Below, piece by piece: positions 24,496-32,822 of a DNA stretch of 64,000 nt (position 1 is the first letter of the stretch; the number at the start of each line of letters is the position of its first letter). This stretch comes from Sphingomonadales bacterium (GTDB taxonomy: Bacteria > Pseudomonadota > Alphaproteobacteria > SMXS01), in the NCBI GenBank assembly GCA_022844405.1, contig JALHLV010000001.1, positions 1 through 64,000 on the forward strand. Reading direction: 5' to 3'. Under the pieces are notes generated by a model. That model worked only from the letters and a program-made list of their open reading frames with translations, searched no databases and was not told where the DNA came from. The position numbers and the translations under genes were made by a program.

Positions 24496-26319
24496 ATGAA
24501 TCTTCCCGCCACGCATCTCGACCCCAAACACCAGGTCCTGAAGGACGTTTTCGGCTTCGACGCCTTCCGGCCGGGGCAGGAGGCGGCGGTCGACGCGCTC
24601 CTGGCTGGCCGGCACGTGCTGACCGTGATGCCGACCGGATCGGGCAAGTCGCTGTGCTTTCAGGTGCCGGCGCTGGTGCTGGGCGGCCTGACCATCGTGG
24701 TCTCGCCGCTGGTGGCGCTGATGCAGGATCAGGTGGCGGCGCTGCGGCTGGCGGGTGTCGCGGCCGAGAGCATCAACTCGTCGCGCCACCGGGACGACAA
24801 CGTCATGGCCTGGAAGCGCGCGGCGTCGGGCCAGACCCGGCTGCTCTATATGGCGCCCGAGCGGCTGATGACCGAGCGCATGCTGGCGGCGCTGCAGAAG
24901 CTGCCGGTGAGCCTGATCGCGGTCGACGAGGCCCACTGCATCTCGCAATGGGGACCGGCGTTCCGGCCCGAATACGAGATGCTGTCGCGGCTGCGCGGCG
25001 TGTTCCCGGGCGTGCCGGTCGTTGCGCTTACCGCGACCGCCGACGAGGTTACCCGCGCCGACATCGCCCAGCGGCTGTTCGGCGGCGACGTCGAGACGCT
25101 GGTGCTCGGCTTCGACCGGCCCAACATCCGGCTCACCGTCGAGCCCAAGCACGACTGGAAGCGTCAGCTTCTGGCGTTCGTGAAGGGGCACGCCGGCAAG
25201 AGCGGCATCGTCTATTGCCTGTCGCGCAAGAAAACCGAGGAGACGGCGCGGTTCCTGACCGAAAACGGCGTCCGCGCCCGCGCCTATCACGCCGGCATGG
25301 ACAAGGACGGGCGCGAGAGCAACCAGAACGCGTTCATGACCGAGCCCGGCCTGGTGATGACGGCGACCATCGCCTTCGGCATGGGTATCGACAAGTCGGA
25401 CGTGCGCTACGTGTTCCACGCCGACCTGCCGGGAAGCCTCGAGGCCTACTACCAGGAAATCGGCCGTGCCGGCCGCGATGGCGAAGCCGCCGAGGCGCAC
25501 ATGCTGTTCGGCCTGGGCGACATCCGCATGCGCCGGATGTTCATCGATCAGGAGGAGGCCGGCGACGAGCGCAAGCGCCGCGAGCACCAGCGGCTCGACG
25601 CGCTGCTCGGCTATTGCGAGGCGCCTTCCTGCCGCCGCCAGATCCTGCTGGCCTATTTCGGCGAGGCGTCGGAGCCCTGCGGCAATTGCGACGTCTGTCT
25701 GTCGCCGGTGGCGCTGGAGGACCGGACCGGCGACGCGCGCAAGGCGCTGGCGGCGGTGTACCGCACCGGCGAGCGTTACGGCGTGGCGCACATCATCGAC
25801 GTGCTGCGCGGGTCGCAGACCGAGAAGGTGATGATGGCCGACCATCACCGCCTGCCGGTGTTCGGCACGGGCGAGGCCGTCAAGAAGGAGGCGTGGCGCT
25901 CGCTGATCCGTCAGCTCGTCGCCGGCGGCCATTTGAAGATCGATATCGGCGGCTATGGCGGCATGAAGCTGACGCCGAAGGGCCGGGCGCTGCTGACCGG
26001 CGAGGGGAGCTTCCGGTTCCGGCCCGAGATGCTGAAGCCGGTGTCGCGCAAGGCGGTGCGCGAGAGCGCCCAGGCCGCCGAGATGACCGGCGAGGATCAC
26101 TCGTTGCTCGCCGCCCTGAAGGAGCTGCGCCTGCGCCTCGCCAAGGAGCGGCAGGTGCCGGCCTATGTGATCTTCTCGGACCGGACCCTGGCCGACATGG
26201 CGCAGCGCCGGCCCCGCAACGTCGACGCGTTCTCCGAGGTCAACGGTGTCGGCGCCGCCAAGCTGCGCGAATTCGCCGAGGTGTTCCTGATGGCAATCCG
26301 CGAACACGGTGGGGGCTGA
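24496..26319 (+). CDS. recQ: ATP-dependent DNA helicase RecQ
   Basis: The full-length 607-residue RecQ has motif 0 (FRPGQEAAVDALLAG), Walker A MPTGSGKS, DEAH box VDEAHCISQWGP with the RecQ-specific aromatic loop, motif III VALTATA, motif V/VI region AFGMGIDKSDVRYVFH and YYQEIGRAGRDG. A zinc-binding RecQ-Ct part with C-x-x-x-x-C-RR and CGNCDVC, a winged helix, and a C-terminal HRDC domain (residues ~530-600) follow. It unwinds DNA 3' to 5' during recombinational repair and replication-fork restart. ATG 24496; monocistronic and convergent with the luxR remnant. Confidence 0.97.
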   Translation: MNLPATHLDPKHQVLKDVFGFDAFRPGQEAAVDALLAGRHVLTVMPTGSGKSLCFQVPALVLGGLTIVVSPLVALMQDQVAALRLAGVAAESINSSRHRDDNVMAWKRAASGQTRLLYMAPERLMTERMLAALQKLPVSLIAVDEAHCISQWGPAFRPEYEMLSRLRGVFPGVPVVALTATADEVTRADIAQRLFGGDVETLVLGFDRPNIRLTVEPKHDWKRQLLAFVKGHAGKSGIVYCLSRKKTEETARFLTENGVRARAYHAGMDKDGRESNQNAFMTEPGLVMTATIAFGMGIDKSDVRYVFHADLPGSLEAYYQEIGRAGRDGEAAEAHMLFGLGDIRMRRMFIDQEEAGDERKRREHQRLDALLGYCEAPSCRRQILLAYFGEASEPCGNCDVCLSPVALEDRTGDARKALAAVYRTGERYGVAHIIDVLRGSQTEKVMMADHHRLPVFGTGEAVKKEAWRSLIRQLVAGGHLKIDIGGYGGMKLTPKGRALLTGEGSFRFRPEMLKPVSRKAVRESAQAAEMTGEDHSLLAALKELRLRLAKERQVPAYVIFSDRTLADMAQRRPRNVDAFSEVNGVGAAKLREFAEVFLMAIREHGGG

Positions 26320-26385
26320 TACGCGGAACGACGGCGGGGCGAGACTGGTCATGCATCCGGCACCTCCCAACCTCGAAGAACCGCG

Positions 26386-26985
26386 CTACCAAAGGTCCGC
26401 GTATCTCTCCCGCCTGACGGCGTCGCGCAGGAGATAGAATGAGTCGCGCTGGCGCTCGGTCAGCCACCTGATGCGGCTTTCCAGCCGGGACGCCTTGCGG
26501 AAGCAAACGGTCATCGGAGGCCCGAGAATCGGCATCACCTCGAGCGCCAGCGCCGGCTCGCCCTGATGGGCGGGACCGGCGAAGGCCATCTGCAGGCGCC
26601 CGCCTTCCGAATCCTGGAAACTGCCGACCACGCCGTGATCGAGACCATATTGCGCGGCTTCCCGCATGAAGTGTTCTTGTGACATGTCCCTGCCGCCAAG
26701 CAGGCGCCACTCGGTCACGCCCTCGTGGGTCAGTCCGAACAGCCGAACCGGATCGATATCGTAGAAGCCCTGCTCAACGTACCGGGACATCCAGGCCTCG
26801 GGATAGTTGCATTGGACCACGCCGGCAAAGTTCCGGTCACCATACTCTTCGCCGCCGGGCCAATACTGATAGCCAAAATAATCGTATCCCAGCGCGATGC
26901 CCGTATTGGTGATCACGTAGTGTACGTCCGAGTATGTCTCTGCCCCCATGAGGGCGGCCAGCGACCGCTCCACGATCTGACGCAC
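26386..26985 (-). pseudogene. LuxR-type autoinducer-binding protein lacking the HTH domain
   Basis: This has 199 residues from GTG 26985 with a perfect AGGAGG. Residues ~15-165 are the autoinducer-binding domain of LuxR regulators: GYDYFGYQYWPGGEEYG (ligand-contacting Tyr, Trp), WMSRYVEQGFYDIDPV (the conserved Y-x-x-x-x-FYDIDPV) and FQDSEGG. After WLTERQRDSFYLLRDA, which is the first helix of the usual GerE DNA-binding domain, the protein ends within ten residues, about 45 short of normal. No HTH appears in other frames before the recQ end. It could be a dominant-negative ligand binder, but beside a broken luxI it is more likely a decaying gene. Confidence 0.8.
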
Positions 26986-27111
26986 CGCGCCCCTCCTTGC
27001 CGATCGACATGAGGATACCGCAGGCCGGCAAGCCCTTTCAACACCCTGTCCGCACCACCCTGGAAAACGGTGGATGCAGGAAGAATGTCCGCCACGCGCG
27101 AACGCCGTCGT

Positions 27112-27811
27112 TCAGCGCTGCCATCGCTGTCCCCGGCGAGGAACGGCCGGCCGGCCCGCCGCGGATCCTTCCTGACAGGTGAGCACGGCCGGACAGGTGA
27201 GCACGGCCGGACAGGTGAGCACGGAATGGCGGATGGACGTTTCCACCCGGACACGTTCCAGGGTGGCGGGCGTGATCAGATGTTTCAATGCGATGATTTC
27301 GCTTCCGTCCCGGAAGCGGGCCGGTGGACCCAGCAGATCGACGACCAGGCCTCGTTTCAGCCAACGGGAGAACTCGGCGGCGTTGATCTGAGCCGTCAGG
27401 GCGCCGATTCCGGACCTCAGGGCGAACTCGTATCCGGAGACGAAGATGTGATCGAGAACCTTGGACCTTACCTGGGGCGGCTCATCGGGTTTGACGTGCC
27501 CCCTGGACCACTCCCAGACATCGCTGGCGTCGGGCGGGCCTGCCGTGCACAGGGTGGGGAAAACGTCGCGCAGGTTCGGTGGTCGGCACCATCCGGGAAG
27601 CGCCGAGCACCGCGCTGCCGTCCATCACGAGCAGATACACCGTATCCGGTCCGTCGAACTGGTCCATTTCGCGGCCGAGCCGGTGGTCGACGCCGGGAAT
27701 GTCCCATTTGAGTTTCCGGATGAACACGTCGTAGCGCTGGCGAAACATATCGTCGAGCTGTGCCGCGTAGGCGGTGTTGGATCGGGAGCGAACAACATGC
27801 ACGTCGAACAT
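27112..27811 (-). pseudogene. luxI-type acyl-homoserine-lactone synthase, frameshifted
   Basis: The start ATG 27811 has AGGAGG six bases upstream. The first ~78 codons encode a good LuxI N-terminus: MFRQRYDVFIRKLKWDIP, then EMDQFDGPDTVYLLVMDG and LGASRMVPTTE. At about 27576 the frame is lost; moving one base restores NLRDVFPTLCTAGPP, DVWEWSRGHVKP and further LuxI-like sequence (ISGIGALTAQ-like, RWLKRGLVVDLLGPP, ALKHLITPATLERV). The restored frame runs into an 18-bp tandem repeat and stops at 27112, longer than a usual LuxI end. The enzyme would have made an AHL from SAM and acyl-ACP or acyl-CoA; as read here it cannot. Confidence 0.85.
27173..27226. repeat. 18-bp tandem repeat, about three copies
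   Basis: The unit GACAGGTGAGCACGGCCG, or a rotation of it, occurs three times in a row inside the 3' part of the luxI pseudogene. In the restored luxI frame it would encode a VLTCPA-like hexapeptide repeat. Exact copies imply a recent slippage expansion, fitting relaxed selection. Confidence 0.75.
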
Positions 27812-28160
27812 CACTAGCCTCCTGCAAATGGCGAAAGCCGGGCTGGAGACGGGGCGGAGCGTGGTCGAAGACCCTGAATCGGGCGGCCGTCACGGCGGGT
27901 GTTCCGAACATCCCGGCCGCACCGGCACCGCAGGGAACAACTCCGGGAAATTTGTTCTCTGTATGTTCTATCGGACGGGCAAGTACGCGCCCGACGCCAG
28001 CGAAGGGTCACATTGACAAGGTATTGGAGGTACTTAGGACCGCTGCGGGGCGGAAAAGCCGCACCGGCGCTCGTCACGCGACTCCACGAAGGCCCCAGCC
28101 CGTTTGGGAGTCCGCCGATTTTGTGGAATGATCGGGTTCATTCTCCGGCCAACGGACAGC
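27812..28160. other. intergenic region between luxI remnant and membrane protein
   Basis: No gene is supported in this divergent 350-bp gap. It must hold the former luxI promoter and the promoter of the rightward gene at 28161. A TTGACA at 28014-28019 lacks a matching -10. I looked for an inverted lux box upstream of luxI and did not see one. Confidence 0.4.
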
Positions 28161-28832
28161 ATGGACCACCGGCTCTTGCGCAACTGGAACTGGGCTTTGA
28201 CCTTCACCGCCGCGTCGGCGGCGCTGGCGCTCGCGGTCATGGTCTTCGCCGGCCAGCAGCTGTTCCTCGACCCGGTGCCGGTGTTCATCGGCGACACGCC
28301 GATGCTGGCGAACGAATACATCCAGGCGGTCGGGGCGCTCTACATCAGTTCGACCGACACGGGCGTGAACCTGGCGCTGGCGATTCTGGTGGGCGCGGCC
28401 TTCACCATCGTCAAATACGGCATCGGTCCGCGCTTCAAGCGGGTGTTGTTCCTGCTGTTCGTGTCGCTGACCGCGGCCATGTTTACCATCTTCGCGGCGC
28501 AGAAGGCGAAAATGGGCCTGTTGATCCAGATGCAGTACGCCCGCGTCGACCTGGAACGGCTGGAAGCCATTCTCTCCTCCCTCTATCTGGGGTTATTCTT
28601 GGAGGCGGCGTTCGCCTTGATGGCGATCGCCATGATCTGGTGGGATGCGCACCATGCCGATGATGGCCAAGCCCCTGCTGCAGTGGCTGACGGCAGCCCT
28701 GCTGACGGCGGGGCTGGCGACGTTGACGCCGCTGCGGGCGGAGGAGCAGACGACGCCGAAGCTAGAGCTGTATCCGTCGGAGCAGCTGATCGAGCCGTCG
28801 CCACCGGCCCCGGCGGACAGCCGCCAGGCTGA
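28161..28832 (+). CDS. four-helix membrane protein of unknown function
   Basis: This protein has 223 residues from ATG 28161 (MDHRLLRNWNWALTF). Four hydrophobic helices are visible at about residues 10-33, 65-87, 92-112 and 130-155, the last ending in MIWWDAHH. The final ~60 residues are an Ala/Gly/Asp-rich tail that reads across the first 188 nt of the next gene in another frame. The tail may be real or an accident of no stop codon. I do not recognise the family. It is followed by two paralogous exported proteins, so the three may form one unit. Confidence 0.6.
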   Translation: MDHRLLRNWNWALTFTAASAALALAVMVFAGQQLFLDPVPVFIGDTPMLANEYIQAVGALYISSTDTGVNLALAILVGAAFTIVKYGIGPRFKRVLFLLFVSLTAAMFTIFAAQKAKMGLLIQMQYARVDLERLEAILSSLYLGLFLEAAFALMAIAMIWWDAHHADDGQAPAAVADGSPADGGAGDVDAAAGGGADDAEARAVSVGAADRAVATGPGGQPPG

Positions 28833-29406
28833 GACCCAACCCCTCGGCATCCTGATATTCGAGAATGGCGACGATCGGCTCGTCATCACCGAGGACGGCA
28901 AGGAGCGCGCTCAGCACGGCAGCATCCTGCAAGTGCCCGCCGGCGGCGAGGTCACCATGAATGTGCACGTTTCCCGAATCATGGGGTCGGGCGACTACGT
29001 GGTCACAGTCAAGCCGAAGGACGAAACTCTTGCCAACGTGACCGTTACCAGGGGCAAAAGCGTCGAGGTCAATCAGGATTTCCGGCGGGGCGGCAACTTC
29101 GTCGCGCAGGTGCCACGGCTGCCCAGGCGTGTCGCCAACATGTCGGGCGGCGGGTTCGCGCCGCTGGGCTACGGCCGCGCCGGCCGCTGGCGGTTGCGGT
29201 CGGTGCCGTCGGGCGCGCAGGTCAAGGTGGTCGACCAGGTCGTCGCCACCGACGTGGACGTCGCCCGGCTCGAGCCCGACTACGTGCGCGCCGTGACGTT
29301 CACCATGCCCGGCTTCCGACCCTGCACCTTCGCCGACGCGCGCATCAGCGAGGAGACCAGCGCGGGCAAGGCCTGGACGGTGGTAACCTGCGTGATGCGG
29401 AAATAG
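28645..29406 (+). CDS. exported protein of unknown function, first tandem paralogue
   Basis: This 253-residue protein starts at ATG 28645; ATGs at 28654, 28660 and 28663 are also possible. A signal peptide (LLQWLTAALLTAGLATLTPLRA) precedes a mature protein that is mostly beta. The C-terminal ~90 residues (GYGRAGRWRLRSVPSGAQV, TDVDVARLEPDYVRAVTF, PCTFADARISEETSAGK) are strongly conserved in the next gene. SVPSGAQV resembles a PEGA-like turn. Its 5' end overlaps the membrane-protein gene. Function unknown, periplasmic. Confidence 0.75.
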   Translation: MRTMPMMAKPLLQWLTAALLTAGLATLTPLRAEEQTTPKLELYPSEQLIEPSPPAPADSRQAETQPLGILIFENGDDRLVITEDGKERAQHGSILQVPAGGEVTMNVHVSRIMGSGDYVVTVKPKDETLANVTVTRGKSVEVNQDFRRGGNFVAQVPRLPRRVANMSGGGFAPLGYGRAGRWRLRSVPSGAQVKVVDQVVATDVDVARLEPDYVRAVTFTMPGFRPCTFADARISEETSAGKAWTVVTCVMRK

Positions 29407-29410
29407 CGCC

Positions 29411-30145
29411 ATGGCGAGGCTCATGCCCATCCTGCTGTTTGCCCTCGCGCTGCCCGCGGCGGCGCTCGCCGGCGAGGGCCTCTCAGGGCTGCGGTCCGCG
29501 CCGGATATCGCGGTTAGCACGGCACCGCCGCCGGCCGAGGTCCAGGCCTCCCAAGGGCCGGTCGCGGTGGTGGTGTTTCACGGCGGCGACCTCGACATGG
29601 ACGTCGAGGAGGGTGGCGTTCATACCAAGGTCAAAGGTGTGCTGCGTATCCCGCTAGACGGGCACCAGCACACGCTGACCGTGACCTACGCCGCCGCCGA
29701 CGGCTTGCCGGATACCAATATGGTGGTGTCCGGGCTGGGCGCGGATGGCGCCTATTTCGTTCGGGTCGAGGGCAACGGCAGCACCCTTGCCGAGGACAAG
29801 GGCGAGGGCGGCAACCTGTTCGCCGAGGTCGAGGACACGACGGTCCAGCGAACGAGCTGGTCGGGAAACTTCTTCGGTGGCCGGTCGAACGTGCTGGGCT
29901 ACGGCAACGCGGCGCGCTGGCGCCTGCGCTCGGTGCCGGCCGGCGCGCAGGTCTCGATCCTGGACAGGCTGGTCTCGACCGACGTGGACGTCGCCCGGCT
30001 TGAGAGCAAGTACATCCGCACGCTGACGTTCAGCAAGCAAGGCTACCAGCCCTGCGGCTTCGCCGACGCCCGCATCACCGAGGAGGAAACCGCCGGCCTG
30101 CCCTGGACCGTCGTGACCTGCGTGCTGAAACGGACCGGCCCGTGA
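29411..30145 (+). CDS. exported protein of unknown function, second tandem paralogue
   Basis: This protein has 244 residues with signal peptide MPILLFALALPAAALAGEG. It is a paralogue of the preceding product: GYGNAARWRLRSVPAGAQV, STDVDVARLESKYIRTLTF and PCGFADARITEEETAGLPW are shared, while the N-terminal halves have diverged but keep VVVFHGGDLDM versus LGILIFENGDDRL. Both end TVVTCV plus a basic tail. It starts 4 nt after the first copy ends, so they are co-translated. Two Cys near the C-terminus (PCGF, VTCV) may form a disulfide. Confidence 0.75.
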   Translation: MARLMPILLFALALPAAALAGEGLSGLRSAPDIAVSTAPPPAEVQASQGPVAVVVFHGGDLDMDVEEGGVHTKVKGVLRIPLDGHQHTLTVTYAAADGLPDTNMVVSGLGADGAYFVRVEGNGSTLAEDKGEGGNLFAEVEDTTVQRTSWSGNFFGGRSNVLGYGNAARWRLRSVPAGAQVSILDRLVSTDVDVARLESKYIRTLTFSKQGYQPCGFADARITEEETAGLPWTVVTCVLKRTGP

Positions 30146-30193
30146 TCGAGGTCATGCCCGTGACGACCGGCAAGGGCGCGCTCTGCCGCGTCG

Positions 30194-30322
30194 CACCCGG
30201 ATCCGCACTACGCGGCCACGCGATGTTTTTACGAGGCCGTCGGCTTCGTCCCGCTGGAGGTGTTTCCCACGCTGTGGGGTTCGGATAACCCCTGCCTGCT
30301 GATGGTCAGGCCGCTCCAGTGA
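30194..30322 (+). pseudogene. GNAT acetyltransferase C-terminal fragment
   Basis: The frame reads HPDPHYAATRCFYEAVGF, then VPLEVFPTLWGSDNPC and LLMVRPLQ before TGA at 30320-30322. This is the typical last third of a GNAT N-acetyltransferase (the A-TR-FYE-VGF helix, then LW---NPCL-M). The acetyl-CoA-binding part that should precede it is missing; upstream sequence in any frame is not GNAT-like. The fragment is a relic. Confidence 0.75.
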
Positions 30323-30450
30323 TCAGGGATAAATCTCGATCGCGAGATTGTGGCACTGGGTGAACTGGCCGGGTTCTGCGCCCACGCCGCGCCATTGACG
30401 GCGAGCAACAGGATCGGGCCGGCGGCGAATTGCGCCAGCACGACGCCAGC

Positions 30451-30714
30451 TCAGGCCTTCCGGCCCGCGACGATGGCCCAGAGGACGCAGAGGATGATCG
30501 CGCCGGCCAGCGCGCCGAAGAAGCCCGCCGTCTCGCCGGCCGCGTACCAGCCCATGTAGCGGCCCGCATAGGTCGCCAGGAAGGCGCCGGCGACGCCCAG
30601 TACGGTCGTCAGGATGAAGCCCTTGGGCTCGTTGCTGCCCGGCGTGATGAACTTGGCGATCACGCCGACGATGAAGCCGATGACGATGGTCCAGAGAATT
30701 TCCATGACACCCAT
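30451..30714 (-). CDS. GlsB/YeaQ/YmgE-family membrane protein
   Basis: This 87-residue protein starts at ATG 30714, which has GGGGGAG at a suitable distance; ATG 30723 lies too close to it. Three helices and the glycine-rich pattern of transglycosylase-associated / YeaQ proteins are clear: WTIVIGFIVGVIAKFITPG, GFILTTVLGVAGAFLATYAG and GALAGAIILCVLWAIVAGR. Family members are small inner-membrane stress-response proteins without known chemistry. Monocistronic. Confidence 0.88.
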   Translation of the reverse strand: MGVMEILWTIVIGFIVGVIAKFITPGSNEPKGFILTTVLGVAGAFLATYAGRYMGWYAAGETAGFFGALAGAIILCVLWAIVAGRKA

Positions 30715-30860
30715 GGCACCCATCTCCCCCGTATAGGCGCGGTGTGCGCCGTGATCCGGTCAAGGTACCAGAGTGTTCCGACGGGCGCTACCGGCGGCGC
30801 GAACGCCGTCGCGGGTCAAAACTCATATCCGAACCGACCGGCATGCTGGTTTCCCGTCGG

Positions 30861-31274
30861 TCAACCGGAATGCAGAACCTTGAACATGCGGCTCTTGAAC
30901 AGCCAGCGGCCGTTCTGCTTCACATACTGATCGTCATAGCGTCCGGTCACGCGGTAGGTGGCGCCGGTCGAGTCGGTCACCAGTTCGGAGGTATAGGTGC
31001 GGCCTGTGGCGGTGTCGCCGGCCACCGTCACGGCGCCCGGCGTCTGGATGTTGCACTGGAACGGATAGTTCTTCATGGCCTCGATCCAGGTCGAGACGAT
31101 GAGCGCCTTGCCCTTCATCAGCTCCCAGCCCGGGAAGTCGGGCATGGCCCAGGTGGCGTCCTCGGTCCACAGCGCGGACCATTCTTCCGGGCTGTTGCGG
31201 GTCACGGCGTCGCCATAGGTGGCGACAAGTTCGCGGATCGCCAGCCGGTCTTCTACCGGTCCGTCGAATGACAT
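30861..31274 (-). CDS. SnoaL-like (NTF2-fold) protein
   Basis: This 137-residue protein fits the SnoaL-like fold: helix VEDRLAIRELVATYGDAVTR, WSALWTEDATWAMP, then strands TYTSELVTDSTGATYRVTGRYDDQYVKQNGRWLF. It lies 26 nt downstream of a Rieske oxygenase alpha-subunit gene on the same strand. Because the beta subunits of ring-hydroxylating oxygenases share this fold, it may act as a small partner subunit, or as a separate isomerase or hydratase on the oxygenase product. Confidence 0.83.
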   Translation of the reverse strand: MSFDGPVEDRLAIRELVATYGDAVTRNSPEEWSALWTEDATWAMPDFPGWELMKGKALIVSTWIEAMKNYPFQCNIQTPGAVTVAGDTATGRTYTSELVTDSTGATYRVTGRYDDQYVKQNGRWLFKSRMFKVLHSG

Positions 31275-31300
31275 GATGTTCTCCCCGGAGCGGACCGCCT

Positions 31301-32629
31301 CTAACGGCGGCCTGCGATGTAGTCGTTCAGCACCTCGTGGAAGCGCCGCACCCGGCTTTCCTGGCCGCTGAGGAACGCGTCGGTATAGCCGCGCGAGTGG
31401 AAACCGTTCTGCTGGCCCACCGCCACGCCCAGATCCTGGATCAGGAACGAGCCCAGCATGTCGGGGATCGGACGGCCGCTGCCGTATGGGACGAACTCAT
31501 AGTCGGCCTCGCGCAGCGGGCGCATGCCGAGGATGGTCGCGACCTCGTCGGTGCCCTCGATCTTCGGCACCAGCGCCCAGTAGTCGAAGGTGCACTTCTC
31601 CGGATCGGTCGGGTGCGGCTCGGTGCGGAAGAAGTGCACGCCGTCGGCCGTGCCGGTCATGGTCACGTTGGGGAACAGGGTGTGGTGAAAATAGTCGGTC
31701 AGCTCGTCGTCCGACCATTTCGCGTAGTGGTGATAGCCCTTTTGCGGCCCCAGCTTGCGGCGCTGCTCCTGCAGCGCCAGGCGGCCGTCGCGGGAGCGGC
31801 CGGCGAAGTCGGCCGGATCCAGGTCCCACTGCGCCAGCATGGCGTCCCAAGGCTGCTCGACCTCGTTGGGATGGGGCGCGCGCATGGACGGCTGGCCCTG
31901 CTCGATCATCCGGTTGTGGCCGTTGGGGTACATTTCGAAGACGGTGTTCTTGTAGTCTTCGTCCGTGGTCGTCGCGAGCTCGGGATGGACCGTCGGCAGG
32001 TGGTAGGACTCGTTGAAATTGTCCGACGAGAACTTCCAGTTGGCGTCCACGTCGAAAGTGCGCCACACCACGCGGACCATGTTCTCCAGGTCGCGGTTGC
32101 GGAACAGAAACGGGATCGGGTCGAGGAAGTCGAGCAGCGGGCGCGGGTTCGGGTCCATGTTGTACCAGATGAAGCCGCCCCAGGTGTCGACCGCCACTTC
32201 CGACAGGTGCAGCTTGCCGCAGGGGTCGCCGCCCGCGAAATCGTCGGGGTCCTGGACCTGCTCGAGCGTGCCGTCGATGCCCCAGCGCCAGCCGTGATAC
32301 GAGCAGACCAGCTCGCCGCCGCCCAGCGTGTTCCAGGCCAGGCGGTTGCCGCGGTGCTTGCAGGAATTGTAGAACGCCCGGAGCGAGCCGTCGGCCTGGC
32401 GGAACACCACGACCGACTCGCGCTTGAAGTCGTGGACGACGTAGTCGCCGGTCTCGGGGATGTCGCTCAGGCGGCCGGCGACGTGCCAGACCCTGGTCCA
32501 CATATGGTCCCATTCCTGCCTGGCGAACTCGGGCGAATAATAGCGGTCGCCGGTGATCCGGTCGCCGCGCAGCCGGTCATTGATCGGCAATGTGCCGGTG
32601 TTGATGCCGGCGATTTCGTCTTTCCCCAT
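31301..32629 (-). CDS. Rieske ring-hydroxylating oxygenase, alpha subunit (1)
   Basis: This 442-residue protein has the Rieske motif CKHRGNRLAW then LVCSYHGWRW (residues ~85-110, C-x-H and C-x2-H). The mononuclear iron site follows at DNFNESYHLPTVHPE (~residue 210). The catalytic domain continues to FHEVLNDYIAG. It would insert oxygen into, or demethylate, an aromatic or cyclic substrate using electrons from a reductase and ferredoxin not encoded here. A palindromic site precedes it at 32728-32745. It is followed by the SnoaL-like gene. Confidence 0.9.
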   Translation of the reverse strand: MGKDEIAGINTGTLPINDRLRGDRITGDRYYSPEFARQEWDHMWTRVWHVAGRLSDIPETGDYVVHDFKRESVVVFRQADGSLRAFYNSCKHRGNRLAWNTLGGGELVCSYHGWRWGIDGTLEQVQDPDDFAGGDPCGKLHLSEVAVDTWGGFIWYNMDPNPRPLLDFLDPIPFLFRNRDLENMVRVVWRTFDVDANWKFSSDNFNESYHLPTVHPELATTTDEDYKNTVFEMYPNGHNRMIEQGQPSMRAPHPNEVEQPWDAMLAQWDLDPADFAGRSRDGRLALQEQRRKLGPQKGYHHYAKWSDDELTDYFHHTLFPNVTMTGTADGVHFFRTEPHPTDPEKCTFDYWALVPKIEGTDEVATILGMRPLREADYEFVPYGSGRPIPDMLGSFLIQDLGVAVGQQNGFHSRGYTDAFLSGQESRVRRFHEVLNDYIAGRR

Positions 32630-32727
32630 TTTCCGCTCCTGATGCCCATTCTGACGTTGGACAAACGACCAAAAACCTTCGGCGATACGCGGCCGATTGT
32701 CAATCGGCAGGCATACATATCAGCCGT

Positions 32728-32745
32728 TATAAACCGGTAATCGGC
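32728..32745. promoter_or_regulatory. candidate operator upstream of Rieske gene 1
   Basis: The sequence TATAAACCGGTAATCGGC aligns with the palindromes at 36202-36219 and 37452-37469 at about two thirds of positions. It lies ~100 bp upstream of the oxygenase start. This is the weakest of the three related sites. Confidence 0.4.
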
Positions 32746-32770
32746 GAAACGCAAAGCCGACTCCAAACGA

Positions 32771-32795
32771 AGACAGCGCCCGCGAGGGGCGCTGT
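32771..32795 (-). terminator. terminator after the Nif11-like gene
   Basis: A perfect 10-bp inverted repeat, GACAGCGCCC and GGGCGCTGTC with a 5-nt loop, lies 28 nt past the stop of the leftward mini-gene. On the minus strand it is followed by TTCGTTT. Confidence 0.75.
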
Positions 32796-32822
32796 CCGGC
32801 GGATCGCGGTGACGCGCTCCGG

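Noticed and set aside
24460-26370. 636-codon leftward frame opposite recQ
   Set aside because: Antisense shadow; no start signal and no recognisable motif.
27173-27226. Short tandem repeat considered as a CRISPR array
   Set aside because: Units are contiguous with no spacers, and no cas genes are present.
26913-27364. Frames across the luxI 3' end and the tandem repeat
   Set aside because: They are alternative frames of the luxI relic; the restored luxI frame explains the sequence better.
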